The notes: generated by a model from the letters alone, not told the origin. Positions 1-8,012 are shown, counted from the stretch's first letter. The stretch: 34,768 nucleotides of DNA from an uncultured Collinsella sp. (GCA_902470925.1 CABRIF010000012.1:1-34768), one strand, 5' to 3'. A program made the numbers and translations.

Positions 1-46
1 TACACAAGGAGTATCGTCGGCAGCGTCAGATGTGTATAAGAGACAG
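1..46 (+). other. Illumina Nextera i5/Read 1 adapter (non-genomic)
   Basis: Bases 14-46 match the Nextera transposase Read 1 adapter, ending in the mosaic end AGATGTGTATAAGAGACAG (28-46). They are preceded by AAGGAGTA (6-13), which fits the i5 index I know as S507, and TACAC (1-5), the end of the P5 oligo. This is library sequence that survived into the assembly. Genomic sequence begins at 47. Confidence 0.97.
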
Positions 47-1611
47 ATGTAGTTCTCCAGCAGCACCGGCACCGACACGGAAATCGTGTTGAGCAACTTG
101 CAGGCGGCGAACACCTCGTAGCCGCCGGTCCCGCTGGCGCGGTAGTCGTTCAGCGCAAGGGAAAACCGGTCCGGCAGCGGGCTGCCGTCGGCGCACGTAA
201 GCCGCACGATGCGCTCGCCCATCGGCCGCGCAAGGTTGGCGGTATAGGAGATGCCGCGGTAGAAATCGTAGTTGTAGTGCTCGATCTTGGGCTCCAGGAA
301 CGCGCGCGCAACGCGCGGGGCGCCCTGTTCGTCAAGCTCCAGATAGGACGCGCAGCGCTCGAGCGCCTCCTTGAGCTGAATCGGCGTCACCTCGATAACC
401 ATGAGCGTATTCATGAAGCGGTACGCCGCGCACACATCGCGCCGCGTCACTTCCCGCGGCAGCCCCACCTCGTCGTTGCTCAGGCTCGTGCAGGACACGA
501 GCGCGCCGCTTGCCGAAAGCTGGGCCTCGTTGATGAGGTCGGCCAGGGCATCGCCCCGAAGGGCAGCATCGAGCTTGGACTGAGCGGGAATGGCGGCGCC
601 CAGCGTGCCCACGGATTCGTTGAGCCAAGCGGCGCAGGCGCGGTCGAGTGCATCGACGCGTGCGATGGCACTCTTGCCCTCTTCAGTGCGAGCTTCTGCC
701 TGCGGCTTGACGAGGCGCGATGCCGAACACGGCCGCCCCGCGCCGCCCGCTTCCACACGGCCGCCCTGCACGTCGACGCGCACGGCGGCGAAGGCGTTCG
801 CGGGCGGCTGCGCGGCGAGCGTGGAGCCGAAGCGCGCCTCGGGTATCGCCATGTGCTGGTGACCGGTGAGCAGGATGTCGAAATCCAGCTCGCGGGCGAT
901 CGCGCAGGCGCGGTTCTCCTTGGAGTCGGATAGCATCCGACCGCTGGCAAGGTCCTCTTCGAACCCACCGTGGTAGAGGCAGATGGCGACATCGCATGAG
1001 GCACGCAGCACCGCCGCCTGCTCGCGAGCGGCCTCCAGCGCGTCCGAGATCGTCAGATCGCTCAGGTGCTCGGCTGCTTCCCAAACATTCACGTAGTCGG
1101 TCACGATGCCGCAGATGCCCACACGCAGGCCGCCCCGCTCAACGATCGTATGGGGCCGGATGGCAAGCTCGCCGCGTGCGTCGTGCACATTGGCGCACAC
1201 GCACGTGGCACCCGCGCGCTCCATAGCGCGCAGATGAGCGGCAAGCACGTCGCGCCCGTAGTTGAAATCGTGGTTGCCCAGGGTGAAGGCATCCAGCCCC
1301 AGTTCGCCGAATACGGCCGCGACAGGGTTTTCGGCCTCGTCGGTTGCGGCGGGGCCGGACAGCCAGTAGCGCAGCAGCGGCGTGCCCTGCAGCGAATCGC
1401 CGCCGTCGAGGAACAGGCTGGGGCCCGCGGCGCGCATGCGGGCGAGCTCGCCGGAGAAGTCGGCCACGCAGGCGGCTCCGATGCCTCCGGTTGCGTAGTC
1501 CACGGGTGTCAGGCAGCCGTGCGTGTCGGAGGTGAACAGGATCGAAAGCGCCGTGGCGCGCTCCACGGCGCTCGCCGCATTGGCGCCGGGGGAAGGTGAA
1601 GCGTGTTGCAT
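47..1611 (-). CDS. Bifunctional metallophosphatase / 5'-nucleotidase (UshA/YfkN type), C-terminus missing
   Basis: Reading the minus strand from 1611 gives about 521 residues before the frame meets the adapter. The metallophosphatase motifs are in order: SDTHG (28-32), LDGGDSLQGT (68-77), GNHD (112-115), YHGG (213-216) and GHQH (250-253). The 5'-nucleotidase C-terminal domain follows, with the substrate-stacking block YNYDFYRGISYT at 241-300 of the window. The family removes phosphate from nucleotides and often from cyclic nucleotides. No signal peptide is visible, so a cytoplasmic location is likely, unlike UshA. An in-frame ATG at 1626 would add five residues; neither start has a strong ribosome site. 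It lies 113 bp downstream of phnE on the same strand, which suggests that the importer feeds it a phosphorylated substrate (inference). The C-terminus is lost to the contig end, not to mutation. Confidence 0.9.
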
Positions 1612-1632
1612 ATAACCTGCTTTCATGTGGCA

Positions 1633-1655
1633 CGGCCGCCCACAGAAGGCGGCCG
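1633..1655 (-). other. GC hairpin between phnE and the nucleotidase gene
   Basis: CGGCCGCC (1633-1640) pairs with GGCGGCCG (1648-1655) over a 7-base loop. No T-run follows on either strand, so it is not a standard terminator. It could moderate read-through from the phn genes into the nucleotidase gene. Confidence 0.3.
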
Positions 1656-1724
1656 CGGAGGAAAACCATGGATGGACGGGGCGCATGCACCTCAGCGCAG
1701 GCTCGCCGCGCGCACCGCCCGCGC

Positions 1725-2534
1725 CTATCCGCGCACCAGGTAGGTCCTGATCTTGGTGGAGATGAACTCCACCACCAAAATGAGCACCACTAGGCCCACC
1801 AGGATCGAGCCCGCCTCGTTCCAGCGATAGCTGTTCATGGCGAAGATGAGCGGTGCGCCGATGCCGCCGGCGCCCACCAGGCCCAGCACCGTGGCGTCGC
1901 GCAGGTTCATGTCGAAGCGGTAGATGGCCGTGGAGGCAAACGAGGAGGCCAGCTGCGGCACCACGCCGAAGCGGATCTTGCGCCAGGTGGTGCAGCCGGC
2001 GGCGCTCATCATCTCCAGGATGCGCGTGTCGAGGTCCTCGATGGACTCGATGTACATCTTGCACACCATGCCCACCGAGCACAGCGACATCGTGAGCAGG
2101 CCGGCAAACGGGCCGGGGCCGGTCACACGCACGAACATGAGACCGTAGACGAACGGCGGCACGGTGCGCACCGCCATGATGATCAGGCGCGCAACGTTGG
2201 ATACCACGCGGCCGGTGAGGTTCGAGGCGGCCAAAAACGCCAGCGGGATGGAGATGATGGCGCCCACCACCGTGCCCAGAAACGCAATGCAGATGGTTTC
2301 GAGCAGCAGGTAGGGTACGCCCTGCGTGGTGAGGTCGAACAGCATCTCCAGGTCGGGCTGGGCGATGCCGGCCAGGATGTTCAACGCGATCTGCCCGCCG
2401 TTTTGCCCGGTGCCCTGCGCTTGCGTGGCGCTGCCGCTCCAGATGAGCAGCCCCACCACGATCACGGCGATGGCGATGTTGTACCAATAGGTGCGCGGCC
2501 TGCGCTCGTAGGCCTCGGCGATCTTCTGATTCAT
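1725..2534 (-). CDS. phnE: Phosphonate-type ABC transporter permease PhnE (second copy)
   Basis: A 269-residue inner-membrane permease with an N-terminal helix (about 18-36) and several further hydrophobic segments. The EAA-type loop that contacts the ATPase is seen as MMSAAGCTTWRKI...VVPQ, followed by the PhnE-typical LGLVGAGGIGAPL near residue 220. The start has a good ribosome site (AGGGGG, about 5 bases upstream). It is 9 bp downstream of the other permease gene, and the two are different enough to act as a heterodimeric channel. No C-P lyase genes are in the window, so the substrate may be phosphonate, phosphite or another organic phosphate. The family assignment is firm; the substrate is not. 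Confidence 0.92.
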   Translation of the reverse strand: MNQKIAEAYERRPRTYWYNIAIAVIVVGLLIWSGSATQAQGTGQNGGQIALNILAGIAQPDLEMLFDLTTQGVPYLLLETICIAFLGTVVGAIISIPLAFLAASNLTGRVVSNVARLIIMAVRTVPPFVYGLMFVRVTGPGPFAGLLTMSLCSVGMVCKMYIESIEDLDTRILEMMSAAGCTTWRKIRFGVVPQLASSFASTAIYRFDMNLRDATVLGLVGAGGIGAPLIFAMNSYRWNEAGSILVGLVVLILVVEFISTKIRTYLVRG

Positions 2535-2543
2535 GGCGCCCCC

Positions 2544-3374
2544 TTAGGTCAGACGCCGGCGCGCAGCGCGGCTGATGGTCTCGATGACGAATACGGTGGC
2601 GAACAGCATGATGAGGATCATGCCCACCTGCGGGTACATGCGCCAGCCGATCTTCTCGTTCAAGATCAAGCCCAGGCCACCGGCGCCCACGTAGCCCAGG
2701 ATGGAGGCGTAGCGCACGTTGCCCTCGAAACAGAACAGGCAGTTGGACAGGTAGCTCGGCAGCACTTGCGGCACGATGGCCGCCACGAAGCTGCGGATTT
2801 TGCCGGCGCCCATGGCCTCCATGGCCTCGTAGGGCCCCATGTCCACCGTCTCGATCTCCTCATAGAGGATCTTGCCCACGTAAGCGAAGGTGAACACGGC
2901 GATGGCGCTCGTGCCGGCCAGGGTGCCCAGGCCGAAGATGTAGGTGGCGATCAGCGCGCACACGATGGTGGGCAGGGTGCGGATAACGCTCAGCAGCAGT
3001 CGCATGAGCCCGATGACGACCTTGCTGTGCACGATGTTGGTGGAGGCCGCCACGGCGAACGGGATTACCAGCAGCGAACCGATGACCGAGCCCAGAAGCG
3101 ACATCTTGATGGTGTCGAACAGCGGCTCCCACACCTGGGGCATGTAGCTGAGGTCGGGCGGGAACATGGCGCCCAGGATGGCGAAGAACTGGTGGCCGTT
3201 GGTGGCGAGCGTCTCGAAGTTGAAGCCGGTGATGTGCACGGACAGCGCCCCGATCGCCACGATGGCGATGGCCGCCAGCGGCGCCCGCGAGCGCGGCCGG
3301 TCGACGGTCTTGCCATTCGCGAGCTCGATGCGCTGCGGCTTGAACACGCGGTCGAAAAGCTTGGTGTGCGCCAT
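2544..3374 (-). CDS. phnE: Phosphonate-type ABC transporter permease PhnE (first copy)
   Basis: A 276-residue permease. A cytoplasmic N-terminus (1-30) is followed by a first helix (about 32-50) and a core of membrane helices. The EAA-type ATPase-contact motif is EAMEAMGAGKIRSF...IVPQVLPS, and the conserved LGYVGAGGLGLIL block comes near the end. The ribosome site AGGAGGGG lies inside the last codons of phnC, with only 3 bp between the genes, so translation is probably coupled. It would pair with the neighbouring PhnE and be driven by PhnC. Confidence 0.93.
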   Translation of the reverse strand: MAHTKLFDRVFKPQRIELANGKTVDRPRSRAPLAAIAIVAIGALSVHITGFNFETLATNGHQFFAILGAMFPPDLSYMPQVWEPLFDTIKMSLLGSVIGSLLVIPFAVAASTNIVHSKVVIGLMRLLLSVIRTLPTIVCALIATYIFGLGTLAGTSAIAVFTFAYVGKILYEEIETVDMGPYEAMEAMGAGKIRSFVAAIVPQVLPSYLSNCLFCFEGNVRYASILGYVGAGGLGLILNEKIGWRMYPQVGMILIMLFATVFVIETISRAARRRLT

Positions 3375-3377
3375 CGG

Positions 3378-4166
3378 CTACCCCTCCTGTGCGGCGCCGG
3401 CCGTCCCGGCACCCGGGCGCTCCTCGGCGGAGGCTCCCTCGTATACCTGGTCGAGCACCTGCTGGGTAACCGCGCTGGCCGGGCCGTCGAACACCACTTC
3501 ACCGGCGCGGATGCCGAGCACGCGCGTGGCGTAGTCGAGCGCCAGGTCCACGTGGTGGATGTTGATGAGCACCGTGATGCCGGTCTCCTGGTTGATGCGC
3601 TTGAGGTCGTCCATGACCTGCTTGGCGGTCACCGGGTCGAGCGAGGCCACCGGCTCGTCGGCCAGGATGATGTGCGGGCTCTGCGTGAGGGTGCGCGCCA
3701 GGGCGACGCGCTGCTGCTGGCCACCGGAGAGCTGGTCGGCGCGGACGTAGGCCTTGTCGAGGATGCCCACCTTGTCGAGCGACTCGAGCGCGCGCATCTT
3801 CTCCTCCTTGGTGAAGATGCCGAACAGCGCCCGGTACCAGGGGATAACGGGGGCAAAGGCGGTGAGCACGTTCTTGATGACCGTGGTGCGCGTGATGAGG
3901 TTGAACGACTGGAAGATCATGCCGATCTCGCGGCGGAACGCGCGCAGGCCCGCGCCGCGCAGCCCGCCGACCTCGGTGCCGTCGACGGTGATGGTGCCGG
4001 CGGTGGTGTCATAGAGCTTGTTGATGGTGCGGATCAGCGTGGACTTGCCTGCGCCCGAGCGGCCGATGATGGCGACGAACTCGCCGTCTTCGATGCTGAG
4101 GTTGATGTCTTTCAGCGCCTCGTAGCCGTTGGGGTAGCGCATGGACACATGGGAGAAATCAATCAT
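3378..4166 (-). CDS. phnC: Phosphonate-type ABC transporter ATP-binding protein PhnC
   Basis: A 262-residue ATPase that powers the PhnE channel. Seen: Walker A GRSGAGKST (35-43), Q-loop FQSFNL (85-90), signature LSGGQ (146-150), Walker B IILADEP (D170, E171) and switch His in INIHHVD. The ATG at 4166 was chosen because AAGGG sits 7 bases upstream; an in-frame TTG at 4184 would add six residues and lies within the downstream half of a terminator-like hairpin. The length matches the family. It follows phnD after a hairpin, which may lower its expression relative to the binding protein. Confidence 0.94.
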   Translation of the reverse strand: MIDFSHVSMRYPNGYEALKDINLSIEDGEFVAIIGRSGAGKSTLIRTINKLYDTTAGTITVDGTEVGGLRGAGLRAFRREIGMIFQSFNLITRTTVIKNVLTAFAPVIPWYRALFGIFTKEEKMRALESLDKVGILDKAYVRADQLSGGQQQRVALARTLTQSPHIILADEPVASLDPVTAKQVMDDLKRINQETGITVLINIHHVDLALDYATRVLGIRAGEVVFDGPASAVTQQVLDQVYEGASAEERPGAGTAGAAQEG

Positions 4167-4186
4167 CGAGTACCCTTGTAACAAAG

Positions 4187-4211
4187 AAGGGGGAGCATGA
4201 GCCTCCCCCTT
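4187..4211 (-). terminator. Terminator-like attenuator between phnD and phnC
   Basis: AAGGGGGAG (4187-4195) and CTCCCCCTT (4203-4211) form a perfect 9-bp stem with a 7-base loop. On the transcribed minus strand the stem is followed by TTCTTTGTT. It lies 22 bp past the phnD stop and just before the phnC start. Partial termination here would give more binding protein than membrane complex, a common arrangement in ABC importer operons. Confidence 0.65.
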
Positions 4212-4232
4212 CGTGCGTGTATGGATCGGTTG

Positions 4233-5324
4233 CTAGTTCGAGGAGGCGTTGAGCTCCTGGACCATCTCCTGGGCGTCACGCTCGGAGTCGTAGTCGGAAT
4301 CCTTGGCCTTCTGGTAACCGTTGTGGCTGTAGATGGCGATGACCTTCTTGCCGTCCTCGGTGTTGCCGATGTTGATGAACGCCTCGGCCAGGGCCTCCTT
4401 GAAGTCATCGGACATGATCTTGGAGTTCTTGGAGACGCTCACGGTGTCGTTGTAGATGGCCGGGGTGACGCCGATGACGTTGGTCTCATCCCACACGCTG
4501 GCGCTACGGGCGTACTCGGACTGCCACTTGTCGGCGTAGTCGATGCGGCCGTCGGCGTAGGTGCACAGCACGTCGATCTGGCCGGAGGCCAGACGGGCGA
4601 AGGCGCTGCCGTAGGAGTCGGACTGCACGGCGTGCGGCAGGTCGGTGATGGTGTGCTTGAACTGCTCCTTCAGCCACAGGGACGGGTAGATGTAGCCGGC
4701 CGGGGAGGAGGAGCCCATGACGCTCCAGTTGAGGCCCGACAGGTCGTCCCAGGTGATGTCCTCGCCGTCGTTGACCTTCTTGGCCACGGCCTGGCCGGCG
4801 TCGGAGGGGCCGGCGATCATGAGCGCGCGGTAGCTGGTGACCTGGTCGGTGGTCTGCTCGGTGGGCTTGTTGTCGTTCCAGTCCTTGGCGTCGTCGGAGT
4901 CGATGGACAGGCCGTTGCGGGTGGCGGTGAGCAGAACCTCGCAGCCGTCGTCGTACAGCACGTAGGTGCCGCCCGGGATCAGGCCCACATCCACGGTACC
5001 GGCCGACAGGGCCTCGCCCACGGCCTCGTAGCTGGTGCCCACGGTGATCTCGACCTCGCCGACCTTGTAGCCCAGGTCACCGAGCTGGTCGATGAGCATC
5101 TGCTTGAGCGGGTCGGTGGCGGTCACGATCTCCTCGGGGTCCTTGGACGGCACGAAACCGACCTTCAGGACGTCGATGGTCTTGCTGTCGGAGCCGCTGG
5201 CCGAGCCGGCGCCCGCATCGTTGCCACCGCAGGCGGTGAGGCCGAGGCCCGCGATGGCCGCGGCGCCGCCCGCCAGGCCGAGGAAGGACCGACGGGAGAG
5301 GTGGTGGCTGGATACGTTGCTCAT
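4233..5324 (-). CDS. phnD: Phosphonate-type ABC transporter substrate-binding lipoprotein PhnD
   Basis: A 363-residue exported binding protein. The N-terminus carries a Tat-like motif RRSFLG (11-16), a hydrophobic stretch and a lipobox LTAC with Cys32, so it should be a lipoprotein on the outer face of the membrane. The mature part has the PhnD fold signature: VLKVGFVPSKDPEEI, then a GTVDVGLIPGGTY ligand-loop block. The ribosome site AAAGGA lies 5 bases from the ATG. It is the first gene of phnD-phnC-phnE-phnE and is followed by an attenuator hairpin. The ligand cannot be read from the sequence. Confidence 0.93.
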   Translation of the reverse strand: MSNVSSHHLSRRSFLGLAGGAAAIAGLGLTACGGNDAGAGSASGSDSKTIDVLKVGFVPSKDPEEIVTATDPLKQMLIDQLGDLGYKVGEVEITVGTSYEAVGEALSAGTVDVGLIPGGTYVLYDDGCEVLLTATRNGLSIDSDDAKDWNDNKPTEQTTDQVTSYRALMIAGPSDAGQAVAKKVNDGEDITWDDLSGLNWSVMGSSSPAGYIYPSLWLKEQFKHTITDLPHAVQSDSYGSAFARLASGQIDVLCTYADGRIDYADKWQSEYARSASVWDETNVIGVTPAIYNDTVSVSKNSKIMSDDFKEALAEAFINIGNTEDGKKVIAIYSHNGYQKAKDSDYDSERDAQEMVQELNASSN

Positions 5325-5541
5325 GTGAATCCTTTCGCTTGAGTGCCGAAAAGAGGGTCCATGCCCCGCCTGGACGGGTGGGGCGAATACAGCTCACATG
5401 GTATCAAGTTTTTGCGTCGCCGGATGGGTCCGGTGGCGTGTTCTATACCAAAACGCGGGGTGCCAGCCTGCTTTCACAAAGACGTGAGCAGATGTTTACC
5501 AATCGCTTGCCGAGCGGTGATATGCAGAATGGGAACGGGGT
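5325..5541. other. phnD leader region with a small hairpin
   Basis: On the minus strand, upstream of phnD, GCCCC (5363-5367) pairs with GGGGC (5380-5384), extended by two further pairs across one mismatch. It is followed on the transcript by a short CTCTTTTC run. It could be a leader attenuator. I see no convincing sigma-70 promoter and no recognised riboswitch class here. Confidence 0.25.
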
Positions 5542-5623
5542 CTGCCGGTTTGGGGACGGGGTCGATTCGTACGCGTGTGCGGCTGCCGGTTTGGGGACGG
5601 GGTCGATTCGTATGCGCGGAATG
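5542..5623. repeat. Two tandem copies of a 41-bp unit containing TTTGGGGACGGGGTCGATTC
   Basis: The 30 bp at 5542-5571 recur exactly at 5583-5612, giving a 41-bp period. Degenerate pieces lie on both sides: GAATGGGAACGGGG before and GAATGGGAGGGG after. The GGGGACGGGGT core resembles short extragenic repeats known in many genomes. No ORF is supported here. 5624-5684 is plain GC-rich sequence up to the stop of the next gene. Confidence 0.85.
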
Positions 5624-5684
5624 GGAGGGGCCGCTTGTACGCGCGTGCGGAATCGCACCAGCGGCGGTGCCGGCGGGCGGCGCG

Positions 5685-6077
5685 CTACAGGCGGGCGGCG
5701 ACGACGTGGGCGCAGAACAGCACCATACCGGTGCAGAACAGGCGGATGTGCCACGCGCGGGGCTGAGGGAGCCGCCGCTTCACGCAGGGAATCATGCTTG
5801 CGCCGCTGGCGGCGAAGGCGAGCAGGGACAGCCAGCCAAACGCGTAGGCGGCCCCCGGCGCGCCCGAGCCGTAGGCCGTGGCGGCGATACCGTGGACCAG
5901 CGCGCTCGCGAGCAGCGCGAGGCCGCAAAGCGTGTGACCGGCACCGCTCGTGACGGGCGTGCGTGCGGGGCGCTGGCCGCCGGCGCGTAGGAAGCGCACG
6001 AAGTCGGCGGCCAGCAGGCTCAGACAGGCGAGGGCGATGAGGGCGGCGATGATCTCTGCGATGAGGATGGCGGTCAC
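5685..6077 (-). CDS. Small four-helix membrane protein, predicted di-heme cytochrome b-like
   Basis: A 130-residue protein with four hydrophobic helices. The GTG at 6077 was chosen because AAAGGA lies 5 bases upstream; an upstream ATG at 6149 would add a charged tail without a ribosome site. Helix 2 (GHTLCGLALLASALVHG) and helix 4 (WHIRLFCTGMVLFCAH) each carry two His exactly 14 residues apart. That is the ligand spacing of bis-heme transmembrane cytochromes, and helices 2 and 4 would run parallel as required. I infer a b-type di-heme membrane protein, perhaps electron transfer or ferric reduction. No named family was recognised. An iron-box-like dyad lies about 72 bp upstream of the start. 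Confidence 0.65.
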   Translation of the reverse strand: MTAILIAEIIAALIALACLSLLAADFVRFLRAGGQRPARTPVTSGAGHTLCGLALLASALVHGIAATAYGSGAPGAAYAFGWLSLLAFAASGASMIPCVKRRLPQPRAWHIRLFCTGMVLFCAHVVAARL

Positions 6078-6148
6078 GGGCGTCCTTTCAGGTTGCTGGG
6101 GCGGGCGTGTGGCCGAAGCGGGAAGGGGCTCGCGCCTCGTCCGGTGCA

Positions 6149-6167
6149 ATAAGTTAGCCTAATCTAT
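6149..6167. promoter_or_regulatory. DtxR/IdeR-type iron box (candidate)
   Basis: ATAAGTTAGCCTAATCTAT matches the consensus TTAGGTTAGCCTAACCTAA at 15 of 19 positions, including the whole central TTAGCCTAA. It lies in an AT-richer island, with TTGATA nearby on the minus strand, upstream of the predicted heme membrane protein. Iron-dependent repression of that gene would fit. Confidence 0.5.
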
Positions 6168-6253
6168 CAATTTGCGAACATGCGAAGTGGGCGTTCAATA
6201 AAAAACGACACGCTTGGTGGGTTGCCGCGATTATGCCACCGTGACGGCGCTGC

Positions 6254-6480
6254 CGCGGCCACGCTGCTGTGGCCGCGTCGCCGCGACGGTGCCGCTGCAG
6301 TCGCGCTGCCACGACGCTCTCGCGGCGGCTCCACTTGCCCCGCCGGTCAAGGAGCAGCCCTGCACCGAGGAGCAGGTCCAGGCCGAGGAGCGGCCCCACG
6401 CTGAGGGATGGGTCCAGGCCGAGGGCCAGCCCCTCGCGCCGAGGAACGGGGCCGGCCCCGCACCGAGGAACAGGGCCGAT
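6254..6480. repeat. GC-rich hairpin and degenerate short repeats, no supported gene
   Basis: CGCGGCCAC (6254-6262) pairs with GTGGCCGCG (6269-6277) around a 6-base loop. Downstream, GGTCCAGGCCGAG occurs at 6375-6387 and 6411-6423, and a CACCGAGGA/GCCGAGGA motif recurs several times. Open frames cross the region on both strands but have no ribosome sites and read as low-complexity peptide. I treat 6168-6562 as non-coding. Confidence 0.55.
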
Positions 6481-6562
6481 CCGTGCTAGGATTTTGTTCG
6501 ATTCGATATACGTGGCGGTCCGCGGGGTCGCCAGGCGGTCCAACGACCAGGGAGGTTGCACC

Positions 6563-6736
6563 ATGTGCGATGCAGAAAAGACGCGCGAGCGCCCACAGGT
6601 GTCGGCGCCCTATCCGGAGCCTAACGCGTCCGATTCGTGCATCCGGGCGGAAAACGAGGACGACGACGGATACGACCCGTATTCCGACCGGCGGCCCGCA
6701 GCTGAGCCGCTATTTGAGGAGGATCCGTGGCATTAG
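6563..6736 (+). CDS. Small acidic protein (57 aa), translationally coupled to gluQ
   Basis: A 57-residue ORF with a strong ribosome site (GGAGG, 7 bases before the ATG). The product is soluble and very acidic, with the cluster ENEDDDGYD and a C-terminal EEDPWH, and has no recognised domain. Its last 10 bases overlap the GTG of gluQ, and the GAGGAGG used by gluQ lies inside it. It may be a leader peptide that couples translation or a real small protein. The ribosome site and overlap support expression; the function is unknown. Confidence 0.6.
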   Translation: MCDAEKTRERPQVSAPYPEPNASDSCIRAENEDDDGYDPYSDRRPAAEPLFEEDPWH

Positions 6737-7782
6737 ACGGGCAGAGCGGCCTTGCCGCGGAGGCAGCCGTCTCCGGCAGGCAGGCCGCGTGCCCAGTGCC
6801 CCCGGTGGCCGATGCGGGGCCTGCTCGGATGCCCGAGCGCCCGGTCGGCCGCTTCGCGCCGTCGCCCTCGGGGCGCATGCACCTCGGCAACATCTACGCC
6901 TCCCTGCTCGCGTGGCTGTCGGTGCGCAGCCGCGGCGGGCGGATGGTCCTGCGCATCGAGGACCTCGACGAGCGCACCCAAAGCGGGCCGTGGACCAGCC
7001 TCGTCATGGAGGACCTACGCTGGCTCGGCCTCGATTGGGACGAAGGGCCCTACTATCAGCGTGAGCGTATCGGGCTGTACCGGGAGGCCGTGGAGCGGCT
7101 GGACGCACGTGGCTTGATCTACCCCTGCTTCTGCACGCGCGCCGAACTGCATGCGGCCAGCGCCCCGCACGCCAGTGACGGCACGCCCGTGTATGCGGGA
7201 ACGTGCCGCAGCCTGTCGGCGGAGGAGGTGGCGCGCCGCCGTGCGCAGCGCCCGCCCGCGTGGCGCCTGCGGGTGCCCACGGCCGATGACCCGGCGGGGG
7301 CAGTGGCGTTCACCGATCGCGTATTCGGTCCGCAGCGGGAGGTCCTCGCGCGCGATTGCGGGGACTTCCTGGTGCGGCGCAGCGACGGGGTCTTTGCCTA
7401 TCAGCTTGCCGTGGTGGTGGACGATGCTGCCATGGGCATCACTGAGGTGGTGCGTGGCTGCGATCTGATGAGCTCGGTGGCGCGGCAGATATACCTGCAG
7501 CGTTTGCTCGGGTATGCGACGCCTGCCTATGCTCACGTACCGCTCATGGTTGCCGCCGATGGGCGGCGCCTGTCGAAGCGCGATCGCGACTGCGACATGG
7601 GTGAGCTGCGGAAGGTGTTCGGGACGCCCGGGCGGCTGCTGGGCGCGGTGGCCCACGCGGCGGGTTTGGTGCCGGACGCCCGCCCGCGCACGGCCGACGA
7701 GCTGGCCGATGCGTTCTCATGGGATGCCGTGCCGTCCTGTCGCGCCGTGGATGCGTCTGCTGTGATGGCGTCGAGCGGATAG
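6727..7782 (+). CDS. gluQ: Glutamyl-Q tRNA(Asp) synthetase
   Basis: A 351-residue class I synthetase-like enzyme that attaches glutamate to queuosine at position 34 of tRNA-Asp. Seen: the GRFAPSPSGRMHLGN block (41-55) with the HIGH-like HLGN, the RIEDLDE motif (76-82), zinc ligands CFC (134, 136) and Cys160 in YAGTC, and the KMSKS-like RRLSKRDRD. The anticodon-binding domain of true GluRS is absent, which separates GluQ from GluRS. The N-terminus is about 40 residues longer than usual and low in complexity. The GTG at 6727 is supported by GAGGAGG; an alternative ATG at 6829 has no good ribosome site. It fits with queT and tRNA-Asp(GUC) elsewhere in the window. Confidence 0.93.
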   Translation: MALDGQSGLAAEAAVSGRQAACPVPPVADAGPARMPERPVGRFAPSPSGRMHLGNIYASLLAWLSVRSRGGRMVLRIEDLDERTQSGPWTSLVMEDLRWLGLDWDEGPYYQRERIGLYREAVERLDARGLIYPCFCTRAELHAASAPHASDGTPVYAGTCRSLSAEEVARRRAQRPPAWRLRVPTADDPAGAVAFTDRVFGPQREVLARDCGDFLVRRSDGVFAYQLAVVVDDAAMGITEVVRGCDLMSSVARQIYLQRLLGYATPAYAHVPLMVAADGRRLSKRDRDCDMGELRKVFGTPGRLLGAVAHAAGLVPDARPRTADELADAFSWDAVPSCRAVDASAVMASSG

Positions 7783-7968
7783 GCGGCGGTCCGGCGGCGG
7801 GGGCCGTCTGCGTCGGCGCGTCGAAGTGGACCGCGCTGGGTCGGGAGGCGCTGTCATGGAGCGCATGAAGGCTGCGGGGCGGCTTCGGATGGATGCGCGG
7901 TGGGCCGGTATCGGGTGGGCTGGCGGCGCTTGGTCCGGCGGCGTTTTCCAACAAACTTGCGGACGAGC

Positions 7969-7998
7969 TTGTCATCGCAGGCGAACATGCGCTATCAT
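7969..7998 (+). promoter_or_regulatory. Promoter of tRNA-Ser
   Basis: TTGTCA (7969-7974) and TATCAT (7993-7998) are separated by 18 bp, placing a start near 8005, about 8 bases before the tRNA. The preceding 7783-7968 shows no gene. Confidence 0.6.
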
Positions 7999-8012
7999 GC
8001 TAGGGCTGCTAC

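Noticed and set aside
2403..4181. 592-codon plus-strand open frame opposite the phn genes
   Set aside because: It is antisense to two PhnE/PhnC genes with clear motifs. Its His/Gly/Asp-rich product and lack of a ribosome site are typical of high-GC shadow frames.
6154..6564. 136-codon minus-strand frame in the repeat region
   Set aside because: It crosses the iron-box dyad and repeats, has no ribosome site, and gives a low-complexity product.
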